Source: UBA4782 sp034430215
Lineage (GTDB): Bacteria > Chloroflexota > Anaerolineae > Anaerolineales > Anaerolineaceae
Direction: 5' to 3'
Length of the DNA: 64,000 bases
Assembly (NCBI GenBank): GCA_034430215.1
Contig: DAOUFE010000017.1
Location: 62,001-126,000 of the forward strand
Shown: piece after piece, positions 16,577-25,558 of the stretch
How the letters are laid out: each line of letters starts with the position of its first letter
Numbering within the stretch: the stretch's first letter is position 1
Notes under the pieces: model-generated
The model's input: the letters and a program-made list of their open reading frames with translations, nothing else
The model's database searches: none
What the model was told of the DNA's origin: nothing
Made by a program: the position numbers and the translations under genes

Positions 16577-19204
16577 ATGAACAAGCTTTCAACACTGCAC
16601 AGTCTGTTGCCTAAGGCTGTTCTCTTGACATTATTTTTGGCAGCCATAAACCCATCATTGGCTTTTGCTGAAGGAGAAACTCCCGAAACATCACCTGATG
16701 AGACATCCTCTGTAGAAACATTGTTGCAAGAAAATTATGATCACGACACCGTAGAAGATTTGGCAGATAGTCAGATTGCCATTGTTGCCCAGAACAATTC
16801 TATAGTACCCCTGGCTTCGCAAACCACTATAAATATGCTGACTGACCCTGATCCCTGGTTCTATGGTTCATTATGCTCCGGCGGTGTATGCAAAGGTCTC
16901 GAACTTGTACCCCCGAATAACGATGGCTTTCTGACACTGCAGGAAGCGTTAAATAATTGGGCAGCCAAAAAGGGTTATGGCATGATTTATCTGGAAGGGG
17001 GATCAATAAAAACTGAGGATATCACCATTGATGGCGCTGTACCCGGATTTGGAACGTTAAAAGGGATCGTGTGGGACAAGACCACATCAGTTGTTAAACC
17101 AAAATTGACTGGTTACATTTCAGTAACTAATTTTGTTTCTGGATTTAAGATCGAAGGCTTAACTATTATTTCAGATGACCCTGCAGCAATATCCATGCAA
17201 AATAATGCTGGCACCATTATTCTAAAAAATCTTGAAATTATAAATTCCACAGGGATAGGGATCTATGTTAATAATCAAAAAGGATCGATCTCCCTTGATC
17301 AGGCAAAAGTTCACGACAGTAAAAAGGGTGCTTATCTTGATAATTATTACTACAACGGGAGTAGTTATGTAAATGTTGGGGGAATTACCGTAACAAACAG
17401 TAAATTCATGATGAATGGTATTGCTGGTTCTTCAGATAACGGGGGGGTGGTTATTCGATCAAAAGGTGCCGTATTGATCAATGGTGTATCTTCAATTGGA
17501 AATGTCGGAAACGGTTTCGAGATATCTGGTTATGTGACCTCCGTTGTCATGAAAAATTGCGTCGCATCGAATATGACCGTTGATCCAGATAGCGAATCTT
17601 TTGGAAATGGTATCTTGATATACGAAGAAAGCAATGCGACCATTACGTTAGACAATGTATATTTGGCAAACAATCAGAAACGAGGAGCGATAATTACTAC
17701 CCTGGGGAATGTTATTCTGAAAAATGCTATCGTAAAAAATAATCAAGCTGAAGGCATAACCATTAACAAAAGCTTCGACACATCTGCAATTGGTGCAAAG
17801 AATGTTACCGTTGCTGACAGTGTTTTTGACAATAATGTAGGCACTAACTTAAATATCATAGCGTCTGGTATTGTAATTATTACCAACCTGACCAGCACAG
17901 ATAGTGCCACTGGAAATGGCATATACATTGCGAACGATGGTTCCTCGACACCACAGGCAGTAACATTAAAAAATGTTGTACTAAATAAGAATGCATTAAA
18001 AGGTGGCAGCATTATCAGTAAAGGTGCTATTACTGCCAGCGGCATTACCGCCAATAGTAATGGTTCATATGGTTTATATCTGGAGAATTTCATAACTGGT
18101 TCAACAGGAAATATCACTTTGCTTGGTACATTTGGTGCAAACCAAATAAACAACAATGGTGATTATGGATTTTATGCTGCATCTTCACGCAACATTTCAG
18201 TATCCTCATTACAGACAAATGGGAATTCATCCACAGGTGTTTTCATTTATGGAACCGGAACATCCAGTAATGTAATTTTAACAGGAGTTGAAAGCCAGAA
18301 TAATATTCGTGAAGGCATAAAAGTAACAACCACGGGAACCGTTACAGCCACAAAAATAGCAGCATCGGGAAATGCAAACACTGGCATGAAAATTGTGAAT
18401 AATTCAGCTACTACAACAAAAAGTGTTTTGGTAACCAATAGTACATTTAATGCCAATGCAGGGACAGAAACTTATGGCTTGTTTATTGAGTCTGTAGGTT
18501 TCATCTCGTTGAACAATGTCATTGCAAATGAGAATGAATTGGGTGGAGCTTATCTGTCGAATAATGATTTTTTGGTATCTACCCAGATACCACAGGCGAT
18601 TACTGTTACAAAATCCACCTTCAATAACACAATAACTGGTACTGGTTTGATCATTATCTCAAATCGAAAGATCACTCTCACCAATATAAACGCGTCAGAT
18701 AATGGTGCTCATGGATTATCAGCAGATAATTCGGGTTCAACGGTACTCAGTCCTATAGTACTTTCAGGTGCGAATCAAATATCACATAACGGTTTGAAAG
18801 GAATAGACCTCCATAGTCATGGCGCCGTAACTGTAAGTGGTATCACTGCCATTGAGAACGAAACCAACTATATAAATTCCGAAGGTACGGTAATAGTAAC
18901 TAAAAGTCATTTCTCTGGTAACGATTCAACCGGAATAGAGATAGATTCGACTGGCAACATTATCTTAAATGGGGTAACTGCATTACAAAATGGATTTGTG
19001 ACAAATGATAGCGAGGGTATTTCCGTAACAACCCTATCTGGGCGTCTCTATATCTACAACAGCGTTATCATGGGAAACAGTGGCGCAGGTTTGTATGCTG
19101 ATGTGGCCAATCAATTCACAGATTTTTATCTGGCACCAACGAACATAATAGTAGGCAATGATGCCGGAGTTCCTTATGACGATAAAGAAGGTGTGATCTA
19201 CTAA
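16577..19204 (+). CDS. Large secreted right-handed beta-helix protein
   Basis: The start ATG 16577 follows GGGAGAAG and gives a Sec signal peptide ending near the AFAEG site. The remaining 840 residues carry no enzymatic motif but show dozens of short repeats with the pattern of parallel beta-helix coils (for example ITLDNVYLANNQ, VILKNAIVKNNQAEG, ITVTNSKF), strongly suggesting a pectate-lyase-like solenoid. There is no visible C-terminal anchor, LPXTG motif or autotransporter domain, so it would be released or held non-covalently. It is an orphan gene. It could be an adhesin or a polysaccharide-binding protein; known related proteins are often much longer, so truncation is possible. Confidence 0.75.
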   Translation: MNKLSTLHSLLPKAVLLTLFLAAINPSLAFAEGETPETSPDETSSVETLLQENYDHDTVEDLADSQIAIVAQNNSIVPLASQTTINMLTDPDPWFYGSLCSGGVCKGLELVPPNNDGFLTLQEALNNWAAKKGYGMIYLEGGSIKTEDITIDGAVPGFGTLKGIVWDKTTSVVKPKLTGYISVTNFVSGFKIEGLTIISDDPAAISMQNNAGTIILKNLEIINSTGIGIYVNNQKGSISLDQAKVHDSKKGAYLDNYYYNGSSYVNVGGITVTNSKFMMNGIAGSSDNGGVVIRSKGAVLINGVSSIGNVGNGFEISGYVTSVVMKNCVASNMTVDPDSESFGNGILIYEESNATITLDNVYLANNQKRGAIITTLGNVILKNAIVKNNQAEGITINKSFDTSAIGAKNVTVADSVFDNNVGTNLNIIASGIVIITNLTSTDSATGNGIYIANDGSSTPQAVTLKNVVLNKNALKGGSIISKGAITASGITANSNGSYGLYLENFITGSTGNITLLGTFGANQINNNGDYGFYAASSRNISVSSLQTNGNSSTGVFIYGTGTSSNVILTGVESQNNIREGIKVTTTGTVTATKIAASGNANTGMKIVNNSATTTKSVLVTNSTFNANAGTETYGLFIESVGFISLNNVIANENELGGAYLSNNDFLVSTQIPQAITVTKSTFNNTITGTGLIIISNRKITLTNINASDNGAHGLSADNSGSTVLSPIVLSGANQISHNGLKGIDLHSHGAVTVSGITAIENETNYINSEGTVIVTKSHFSGNDSTGIEIDSTGNIILNGVTALQNGFVTNDSEGISVTTLSGRLYIYNSVIMGNSGAGLYADVANQFTDFYLAPTNIIVGNDAGVPYDDKEGVIY

Positions 19205-19666
19205 TACCTGAAAAATCTTTCTCAGGTGTGAGGCAAGCTGAAAATCATCATTGCTTTACATGATGAGAAATACACAGATTTGCGAAGTTCTTCAGGTAAG
19301 CTTCGATGATCTCTTTTTAAAAAGCAAATTAATTTGGATATTTCCAGCAAAACTCATGGGATATATAGTTTTTTCCCTTTCATACTTTTAGTTTTATTCA
19401 TAGAAATCTTTCTGTGATGTCCAGATTTAGAACCAATAGAAATGAAAATCTTGTCATGACGAAAGAAGTAAAGCATCTCACGCAGAAATGACACATCGAG
19501 ATCTTCATCATTATTGATTACTAATTATTGGTCACGGAATCAGACTCCTTCTCCTAAATCCAGCTTTTTCGGATTTGGGGGAAGGCTGGGAAAGGGAATT
19601 CTTTTCATACCTTTATTGCATTTCGTGGTAAAAATATCATTCCTTTCCCTGCATCAATACATCCTC
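19205..19666. other. Intergenic region upstream of recA
   Basis: Between the beta-helix gene and the recA promoter. A weak hairpin (ACCTGA/TCAGGT near 19208-19229) may terminate the beta-helix transcript. A degenerate interspersed-repeat copy lies at 19453-19480. No open frame with gene-like features was found. Confidence 0.5.
19453..19480. repeat. Degenerate interspersed repeat, copy 1
   Basis: The bases begin GTCATGACGAAAGAAG and end AAGCATCTCA. They resemble the widespread bacterial repeat with the form GTCATTGCGAG...GAAGCAATCTC. A second degenerate copy occurs at 46074-46102. Confidence 0.4.
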
Positions 19667-19695
19667 TTGCATATTGAACATATGTGCTATATAAT
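19667..19695 (+). promoter_or_regulatory. recA promoter with SOS-like box in the spacer
   Basis: TTGCAT (19667-19672) and a perfect TATAAT (19690-19695) are 17 bases apart. The spacer contains GAACATATGTGC (19676-19687), a near match to the Gram-positive-type LexA box GAACN4GTTC. A repressor there would block RNA polymerase. A second TATAAT at 19725-19730 has no clear -35. Confidence 0.7.
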
Positions 19696-19761
19696 TGTTT
19701 TGAATATAAATTGAATTTTCGGTCTATAATTGCATTATCAGCCACCTAAAGGAGCCAGCCA

Positions 19762-20856
19762 ATGCCTCGTAAACCTGTTACAACCTCAAATCTCAATCAG
19801 AACCCCATGGATGAAGCTAAAGCAGCGGTTTTGGATAAAGCCCTGGGAGATATCATCAAACGCTATGGTGAAGGTTCCATCATGCGTCTGGGCAACGCTC
19901 AGCACCTTGCGGTGGAAGCCATTCCAACCGGATCTCTCTCACTCGATCTCGCTTTAGGTGTGGGTGGTATCCCTCGGGCTCGTATCACCGAAATTTATGG
20001 TCCCGAATCCTCCGGAAAGACAACCCTGTGTTTGCACATCGTAGCTGAAGCCCAAAAGATGGGTGGAACTGCTGCATTTATTGACATGGAACATGCTCTC
20101 GACCCCGCCTATGCAGCTCGTCTGGGTGTGGATATTGACACTCTTCTGATCTCCCAACCCGATACGGGTGAACAGGCGCTCGAGATCACCGAAACCCTGG
20201 TTCGTTCTGGTGCTATCGATGTCATTGTGATTGATTCTGTTGCTGCATTGGTTCCTCGCTCTGAGATTGAAGGTGATATGGGTGATGCGCAAATGGGTAT
20301 GCAGGCTCGTTTGATGTCACAGGCTTTGCGCAAACTCTCCGGTGCGATCAACCAGACAAAAACTGCAGTCATTTTCACCAATCAACTCCGCCAAAAAATC
20401 GGCGTCATGTTCGGCAACCCTGAAACTACCACTGGTGGCATGGCTTTGAAATTCTATGCTTCCGTCCGGCTCGATATTCGCCGTATCCAGGCGATCAAGA
20501 TGGGCGCGGAGGTGATCGGTGGTCGAGTGCGGGTGCGTGTTGTAAAGAACAAAGTAGCTCCCCCCTTCCGCACCGCTGAGTTTGACATCATGTACAATGA
20601 AGGCATCAGTAAAGTAGGTGACATTATTGACCTGGCAACCCAATTGGATATTGTTGTCAAACGTGGTGCATTCTATTCTTATGGTGATGTCCGCCTGGGT
20701 CAAGGTCGCGAGAATGCCAAAGAATTCCTCCGACAGAGCCCTGAGATCAGTGCAGAACTGGAGAACCTTATCCGTCAGCGTGGAACCGGCAGTGACATAC
20801 CTCTTGGTTTGAATGTTGGTGCCAGTGAAGATGAAGGCGAGTATAACGAAGAATAA
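19762..20856 (+). CDS. recA: Recombinase A
   Basis: The 364-residue protein is a full-length RecA, with the Walker A motif GPESSGKTT, the conserved MAW-region AALVPRSE, loop L1/L2 sequence and a short acidic C-tail. It binds single-stranded DNA, drives strand exchange and stimulates LexA self-cleavage. ATG 19762 follows AAAGGAG. Its promoter has an SOS-like box. A lipoprotein gene follows 30 bases downstream on the same strand, which may be read-through. Confidence 0.97.
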   Translation: MPRKPVTTSNLNQNPMDEAKAAVLDKALGDIIKRYGEGSIMRLGNAQHLAVEAIPTGSLSLDLALGVGGIPRARITEIYGPESSGKTTLCLHIVAEAQKMGGTAAFIDMEHALDPAYAARLGVDIDTLLISQPDTGEQALEITETLVRSGAIDVIVIDSVAALVPRSEIEGDMGDAQMGMQARLMSQALRKLSGAINQTKTAVIFTNQLRQKIGVMFGNPETTTGGMALKFYASVRLDIRRIQAIKMGAEVIGGRVRVRVVKNKVAPPFRTAEFDIMYNEGISKVGDIIDLATQLDIVVKRGAFYSYGDVRLGQGRENAKEFLRQSPEISAELENLIRQRGTGSDIPLGLNVGASEDEGEYNEE

Positions 20857-20886
20857 TTGCGCCTGACAGCAGGAAAAGCTGAAAGG

Positions 20887-21447
20887 ATGCTATTGAAACA
20901 AGTGAATATTCATAAATCTCTTATAAACAGAATATTTTCAGGGTTGGTGCTGTTTCTAACCCTGTTTTCGTCTGCTTGTGTACGATCTTCTACCAATACA
21001 GGAGAAAAGAAAGATACGCCAGTGCCTTACATCCCCGTCACACTGGCAGCACCTACCCTCGTGCCAACGAAAACTGCTGTCATCACACAGGAGCCTGAAA
21101 AAAACAGCCTGGATTGTGTTGATAATCTAACTTATCTATCTGACCTGACAATCGAGGATGGCACCGTAGTTGCACCTGGGTCAACATTGGATAAACGCTG
21201 GCAGGTAAAGAATAGTGGAACCTGTAACTGGGATGAAGGATACGAACTACGTTTTACAGGCGGCTTCGAAATGGGCGCTGATACCACACAGGCACTCTAT
21301 CCAGCCCGCGCTGGTTCAGAAGCGACTATTCAAATCACATTTACCGCTCCTGAAGAGCCGGGTGAATATCGAAGCGCTTGGTCAGCATATAATCCAGATG
21401 GTCTGGCATTTGGCGATCCTTTTTACATGTACATCATCGTCGAATAA
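20887..21447 (+). CDS. Lipoprotein with NBR1-type Ig-like domain
   Basis: The start at 20887 gives a lipoprotein signal with lipobox FSSAC. After a Thr/Pro linker the last 105 residues form a domain like the Ig-like fold of NBR1 (PF16158), with the motifs WQVKNSGTCNWDEGY and EPGEYRSAW and a C-terminal PFYMYIIVE strand. In bacteria such domains are attached to surface proteins and probably bind protein or sugar; the ligand is unknown. It lies directly downstream of recA and upstream of the secreted peptidase, and may be co-transcribed with both. Confidence 0.78.
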   Translation: MLLKQVNIHKSLINRIFSGLVLFLTLFSSACVRSSTNTGEKKDTPVPYIPVTLAAPTLVPTKTAVITQEPEKNSLDCVDNLTYLSDLTIEDGTVVAPGSTLDKRWQVKNSGTCNWDEGYELRFTGGFEMGADTTQALYPARAGSEATIQITFTAPEEPGEYRSAWSAYNPDGLAFGDPFYMYIIVE

Positions 21448-21489
21448 ACTTTGGTTTAAACCCCTAAAGGAAAGATCAGGAATACTGCT

Positions 21490-22392
21490 GTGAGTAAAAA
21501 AGCCTGGATTTGGACGGTTCTATTTACTTCAGTGATATGCATTACCGGACTGATCTGCGCTGCTTTTTTTGGTATGTTACAGGTGGACTCGGCTAAAGCA
21601 GCTTTACCCCTCAATTTGATCCATACCAGGACAAACACATCGACTGAATTTCCCAGCCTGACACCTACAGCATCCTTTACACCTTTTCAACCCGCAACCC
21701 CTACGCCAACTTTTACGGTAACATACACCCCAACACCTACCGATACCCCCACACCCACATCAACGTTTACCCCTACATTCACACCTTCTCCTACAGAGAC
21801 ACCTTTGCCTACTGTTCCTCCTCCTGAAGGATTGCCATCAGAAGCGTATATCACAGACATTACCGGGTATCCGCAATTTGCCAATCTGGATTGTGAATCA
21901 CGCACTGCAGTGGATTTCGCGGCATATTTCGGGATTTCCATTTCCGAAACGGATTTCATCAACCAACTTCCCTCATCAGATAATCCGAATGAAGGTTTCG
22001 TTGGGAGCATTTATGATGAAAAAGGACAAATCCCGCCCGCTTCGTATGGTGTCTATGCAGGACCAGTGGCAGCTTTGTTACGCGCTTATGGATTGAATGC
22101 CTGGGACCAGTACTGGATGAATTTCGATACCATCCAAAGTGAAGTAGCAAATGGCAGACCGGTGATGGTTTGGGTCATTGGTAATGTCTGGCCAGGATCT
22201 GGATCCTCGACTTATGTAGCAGCCAGTGGTGCCAGTGTTACGGTAGCCAATTGGGAACATACCGTCATGGTCATCGGATACGATCCCCAATATGTGACCA
22301 TTTTGGATGGAAATCTGATCTACCAGAGGGATATTGGTACTTTTCTCAGTTCCTGGAGCATTCTAGGAAATATGGGAATCTTGGTGGAGTAA
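21490..22392 (+). CDS. Membrane-anchored C39-type (papain-fold) cysteine peptidase
   Basis: A GTG start (21490) gives an N-terminal membrane anchor near residues 7-30, then a Thr/Pro-rich linker (about 50-115) and a Peptidase_C39_2 domain. The catalytic Cys is in NLDCESRTAV, the His in NWEHTVMVIGYD, and the third residue (Asp/Asn) in TILDGN. It would act outside the membrane, perhaps on peptidoglycan peptides or surface proteins. Its linker DNA is a low-complexity ACACCNACN-type repeat near 21660-21815. The terminator downstream is read on the opposite strand. Confidence 0.8.
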   Translation: MSKKAWIWTVLFTSVICITGLICAAFFGMLQVDSAKAALPLNLIHTRTNTSTEFPSLTPTASFTPFQPATPTPTFTVTYTPTPTDTPTPTSTFTPTFTPSPTETPLPTVPPPEGLPSEAYITDITGYPQFANLDCESRTAVDFAAYFGISISETDFINQLPSSDNPNEGFVGSIYDEKGQIPPASYGVYAGPVAALLRAYGLNAWDQYWMNFDTIQSEVANGRPVMVWVIGNVWPGSGSSTYVAASGASVTVANWEHTVMVIGYDPQYVTILDGNLIYQRDIGTFLSSWSILGNMGILVE

Positions 22393-22415
22393 TACCTTCA
22401 ACGATAAAACAAAAA

Positions 22416-22504
22416 AGCTGCCCTGATACCTATTCTCCGGTCTGGTAAAAAATTACCTCAGTTTAAGAAATTGTTTCGACCAGTGTAAAAATATCAGGAC
22501 AGCT
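22416..22504 (-). terminator. Long-range inverted repeat, probable ahcY terminator
   Basis: Arms of 13 bases (22416-22428 and 22492-22504) match in 12 positions, enclosing 63 bases that can fold further. On the minus strand the distal arm is followed by six T, so it could terminate ahcY, though the loop is unusually long. Confidence 0.6.
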
Positions 22505-22522
22505 CTATTCGATCAAAAAAGA

Positions 22523-23782
22523 CTATGTACCTGATTCCCAGGAATTCAAGTACTTCAATTGCTCATCGGTTAATTCATCAATTTTGACACCCATTGATTC
22601 CAATTTCAGTCGGGCAATCTCACGGTCAATGGGTTCTGGTACTGAGTACACTTTGTTTTCGAACTCGCTGTGATGTTTCACCATGTACTCAGCGCTGAGT
22701 GCCTGGTTAGCAAAGGACATATCCATCACACTGGCAGGGTGCCCCTCAGCAGCAGCGAGATTGATCAGGCGGCCTTCACCCAACAGATAAATATGGCGTC
22801 CATCTTTCATCACATATTCTTCAACAAATGGGCGGACAAGTCGTTTGCTTACTGCCATCGCTTCCAATGCAGGGATGTTGATCTCTACATTAAAGTGGCC
22901 AGAGTTCGAAATGATGGCGCCGTCTTTCATCAGTTCAAAATGATGCTTATCCAGCACATTCAAATCACCAGTCAGTGTGCAGAAAATGTCACCAATGACA
23001 GCTGCCTGTTCCATCGGCATCACCCGGTAACCATCCATGACAGCTTCCAAAGCGGGCAAAGGATCTACTTCTGTCACGATCACATTGGCTCCCATTCCAC
23101 GAGCACGTGATGCAAGTCCACGACCACACCAGCCATATCCAGAAACCACAAAGGTTTTGCCAGAAAGCAGCACATTAGTCGCGCGCACGATACCATCCAG
23201 GGTTGACTGTCCGGTGCCATAGCGGTTGTCAAAGAAGTGCTTGGTCATGGCGTCATTCACAGCAATTACCGGGAAAGCAAGTGCTTTATCGGCAGCCATA
23301 GCGCGCAGGCGGATCACACCGGTGGTAGTTTCTTCGGTTCCGCCCAGCATGGTATCCAGCAGGTCACGATGAGATTTATGCAGTGTGCTCACCAGGTCTG
23401 CACCGTCATCCATCGTGATCTGTGGCTTGTGAGCCAAAGCAGCTTCGATGTGTTTGTAATACACGGTATTGGTTTCACCCTTGATGGCATGTACCGGGAT
23501 CTCGAAATGAGAAACCAGTGACGCAGCCACATCATCCTGCGTGGATAATGGGTTAGAAGCCACCAATACGATATCTGCCCCGCCCGCCTGTAATGTTCGC
23601 ATAAGATTGGCTGTTTCGGTGGTAACATGCAGACAGGCTGACATGCGTACACCTTCCAGTGGGCGTTCTTTGGCAAAGCGTTCACGGATCTGACGAAGCA
23701 CGGGCATTTCTCGTTCAGCCCATTCGATGCGCAGCCTTCCGCCTTCTGCTTGATTCATATCTTTTACATCATAATTTGACAT
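22523..23782 (-). CDS. ahcY: Adenosylhomocysteinase (SAH hydrolase)
   Basis: The 419-residue enzyme splits S-adenosylhomocysteine into adenosine and homocysteine. Visible are the NAD-binding GYGWCGRG loop, the active-site DNRYGTGQS segment and a C-terminal part with the conserved GEGRLINL block. ATG 23782 follows GGAGGAAT. It lies 45 bases downstream of a PfkB-family kinase, probably adenosine kinase, so the pair removes both SAH and the adenosine product, keeping methylation running. It uses the insertion-containing, bacterial form. Confidence 0.95.
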   Translation of the reverse strand: MSNYDVKDMNQAEGGRLRIEWAEREMPVLRQIRERFAKERPLEGVRMSACLHVTTETANLMRTLQAGGADIVLVASNPLSTQDDVAASLVSHFEIPVHAIKGETNTVYYKHIEAALAHKPQITMDDGADLVSTLHKSHRDLLDTMLGGTEETTTGVIRLRAMAADKALAFPVIAVNDAMTKHFFDNRYGTGQSTLDGIVRATNVLLSGKTFVVSGYGWCGRGLASRARGMGANVIVTEVDPLPALEAVMDGYRVMPMEQAAVIGDIFCTLTGDLNVLDKHHFELMKDGAIISNSGHFNVEINIPALEAMAVSKRLVRPFVEEYVMKDGRHIYLLGEGRLINLAAAEGHPASVMDMSFANQALSAEYMVKHHSEFENKVYSVPEPIDREIARLKLESMGVKIDELTDEQLKYLNSWESGT

Positions 23783-23827
23783 ACCATTCCTCCAGTATAA
23801 AAAAGCCAGGTACCCCCGAAACATCAT

Positions 23828-24787
23828 CTATTTAAGAAACACATCCAGTGCACCTTGATCGTCGAAGTATTCGCGATAACGCTTCACAAATTCAGCCGGG
23901 GTGAAAGAATGGCTCTGGGTGCCAACGTTTTCCAGGCAATAGGTAGCTGCTAATGAACCCATTTGCCCGCAGGTTTGCCAGTCCAATCCCATCCGCCAAC
24001 CGCTCAAGAAACCACCTCTGAATGCGTCTCCCACACCTGTTGGGTCGGTGATGCGTGTCTCGGGCACCACCGGAATGTGATAATTCTTCTCTTCGGTGTA
24101 AATATCTGCACCATTTTTACCGCGTGTGATCACCAGGATCTTTACCTGATTTTCGATCGCTTTATCAGAAAGACAGGTGTGCTTTTTCAACAACCCGAAC
24201 TCGTAATCGTTCACGAATAAGCTATACGCACCCGCTACGCCCTCGCATAACTCTTCCCCTCCCAACCGGGCTAACTGCTGGCTGGGATCATACAGGTATG
24301 GGATCCCCAACTGGCGGCATTCTGTAACATATTGCAGCATCGCATCCGGTGCATTGGGAGAAACCACCACCAGGTCGGGTTTTTCGTCTTTCAATTCCGC
24401 AATGGACATGCTTGCCGCATCTGCCATGGCGCCGGTGTAGAAACTGGCGATCTGCGCATTGGAAAGATCGGTATTCACAAAGAAAGAAGCTGTGAATTTA
24501 CCGGGGATCACACGGGCATAGCGCGTGTCAATCCCTTTACTTTCGAGCCATTGGCGATAATCCTCGAAATCCTCTCCTACAGTCGCGAATAACAGCGGTC
24601 TTTCGCCCAGCAAAGCCAGTGTATATGCGATGTTGGGAGCGACGCCACCGCGCTGTTTCACCATCTGGTCAACCAGGAAAGAGAGGGATACAGATTCCAG
24701 TTGATCCGGGAGTAAATGGTCCTTGAAATAACCTGGAAATTTCATCAGGTAGTCATATGCTACAGAACCGGTGCATACAATTTTCAT
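23828..24787 (-). CDS. PfkB-family carbohydrate/nucleoside kinase, probable adenosine kinase
   Basis: This 319-residue protein has the ribokinase fold with the conserved GGVAPNIAYTLALLG start of the sugar-binding site, and the catalytic DPTGVGDAFRGGF motif containing the general-base Asp. The specificity cannot be read from motifs alone, but co-transcription with ahcY makes adenosine the likeliest substrate, converting it to AMP and pulling SAH hydrolysis forward. No membrane segment. Expression would pass the leader hairpin described upstream. Confidence 0.75.
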   Translation of the reverse strand: MKIVCTGSVAYDYLMKFPGYFKDHLLPDQLESVSLSFLVDQMVKQRGGVAPNIAYTLALLGERPLLFATVGEDFEDYRQWLESKGIDTRYARVIPGKFTASFFVNTDLSNAQIASFYTGAMADAASMSIAELKDEKPDLVVVSPNAPDAMLQYVTECRQLGIPYLYDPSQQLARLGGEELCEGVAGAYSLFVNDYEFGLLKKHTCLSDKAIENQVKILVITRGKNGADIYTEEKNYHIPVVPETRITDPTGVGDAFRGGFLSGWRMGLDWQTCGQMGSLAATYCLENVGTQSHSFTPAEFVKRYREYFDDQGALDVFLK

Positions 24788-24818
24788 AATCTTTATCCAC
24801 AGTACAGTGTTTTTGCAT

Positions 24819-24842
24819 AAAAAACGCCCTCACCCGAGAGCG
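24819..24842 (-). promoter_or_regulatory. Terminator-like hairpin in the kinase-ahcY leader
   Basis: On the minus strand CGCTCTC-GGGT-GAGGGCG is followed at once by six T (24819-24824 on the plus strand). It lies between the predicted transcription start near 24854 and the kinase start codon, so it could terminate transcription early and act as an attenuator. Confidence 0.6.
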
Positions 24843-24860
24843 TTGCATGCTATGAAATGA

Positions 24861-24889
24861 AGTTTAACATGCAATGAATAAACTGTCAA
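24861..24889 (-). promoter_or_regulatory. Promoter of the kinase-ahcY operon
   Basis: On the minus strand TTGACA (24884-24889) and TAAACT (24861-24866) are separated by 17 bases, giving a leader of roughly 65 bases. Confidence 0.65.
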
Positions 24890-24951
24890 AGTTTTCACAA
24901 TTACATCGATCAGATGTAGAGAAATTGAATAATTAATTTATTTAAAAACCC

Positions 24952-25000
24952 TTGACAAAATTTAATAAGTAATATATTATCTTTTTATGTAATACATTAC
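24952..25000 (+). promoter_or_regulatory. marR-type promoter with two tandem operator sites
   Basis: TTGACA (24952-24957) and TATTAT (24975-24980) are 17 bases apart. Two 12-base pseudo-palindromes of the form GTAATAYATTAY lie at 24969-24980 and 24989-25000, 20 bases apart centre to centre, and the first overlaps the -10. This is the classic geometry for autoregulation by a MarR dimer pair. Confidence 0.75.
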
Positions 25001-25045
25001 CTATTAAATCCATGGTGCTTCAATTTTTTTGCTGGAGGTGAAACT

Positions 25046-25534
25046 GTGAATTCTAATAAGAAAGATTTAATTCCTGATCAGGCGATGATCTTTGGACTAT
25101 TACTGATCATTTCAAACAAGATGAATACGCTTCTTGAAAGGGAATTCAAGGAATTTGATGTAACAACCACACAATGGTTTTTATCCGAGACGATCAATAG
25201 CCTCTTTGATTCTCCCCCTACTCTAAAAGAAGTTGCCAATGCAATGGGGAGTTCTCACCAGAACGTCAAGCAAGTAGCTATCAAACTTCAGCAGAAAGGG
25301 CTACTGACACCTGAAAAAGATAAGAAAGATGCAAGAGCCACCAGATTAAAAATGACAGAAAAGAGCCATGATTTCTGGAAGCGAACGGAGGCAAAAGGAG
25401 AAATATTTAGAGACAAAATGTTTAAGGAAATTGATTCAAAAGAAATAGCGAGAACAAGAAATTTGCTTGAAAAAATACTGTCGAATCTGGCAGAAATTGA
25501 AAAATCGGTTATCGATGATGATGAGAATTCATAA
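25046..25534 (+). CDS. MarR-family transcriptional regulator
   Basis: The 162-residue winged-helix protein has a helix-turn-helix around LKEVANAMGSSHQNVKQVAIKLQ (about residues 62-84) and a wing with the charged KDKKDARATRLKMT motif. GTG 25046 follows GGAGGTG. Two matched operators in its own promoter suggest autorepression, released by a ligand. Downstream genes encode a membrane protein and a CPBP protease, which it probably controls. The ligand cannot be predicted. Confidence 0.88.
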   Translation: MNSNKKDLIPDQAMIFGLLLIISNKMNTLLEREFKEFDVTTTQWFLSETINSLFDSPPTLKEVANAMGSSHQNVKQVAIKLQQKGLLTPEKDKKDARATRLKMTEKSHDFWKRTEAKGEIFRDKMFKEIDSKEIARTRNLLEKILSNLAEIEKSVIDDDENS

Positions 25535-25558
25535 ATTCTCAACGGGAGTGAGGTTTAT

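Noticed and set aside
19725..19730. Second TATAAT upstream of recA
   Set aside because: No -35 element at a suitable distance; the upstream promoter with the SOS-like box is far better.
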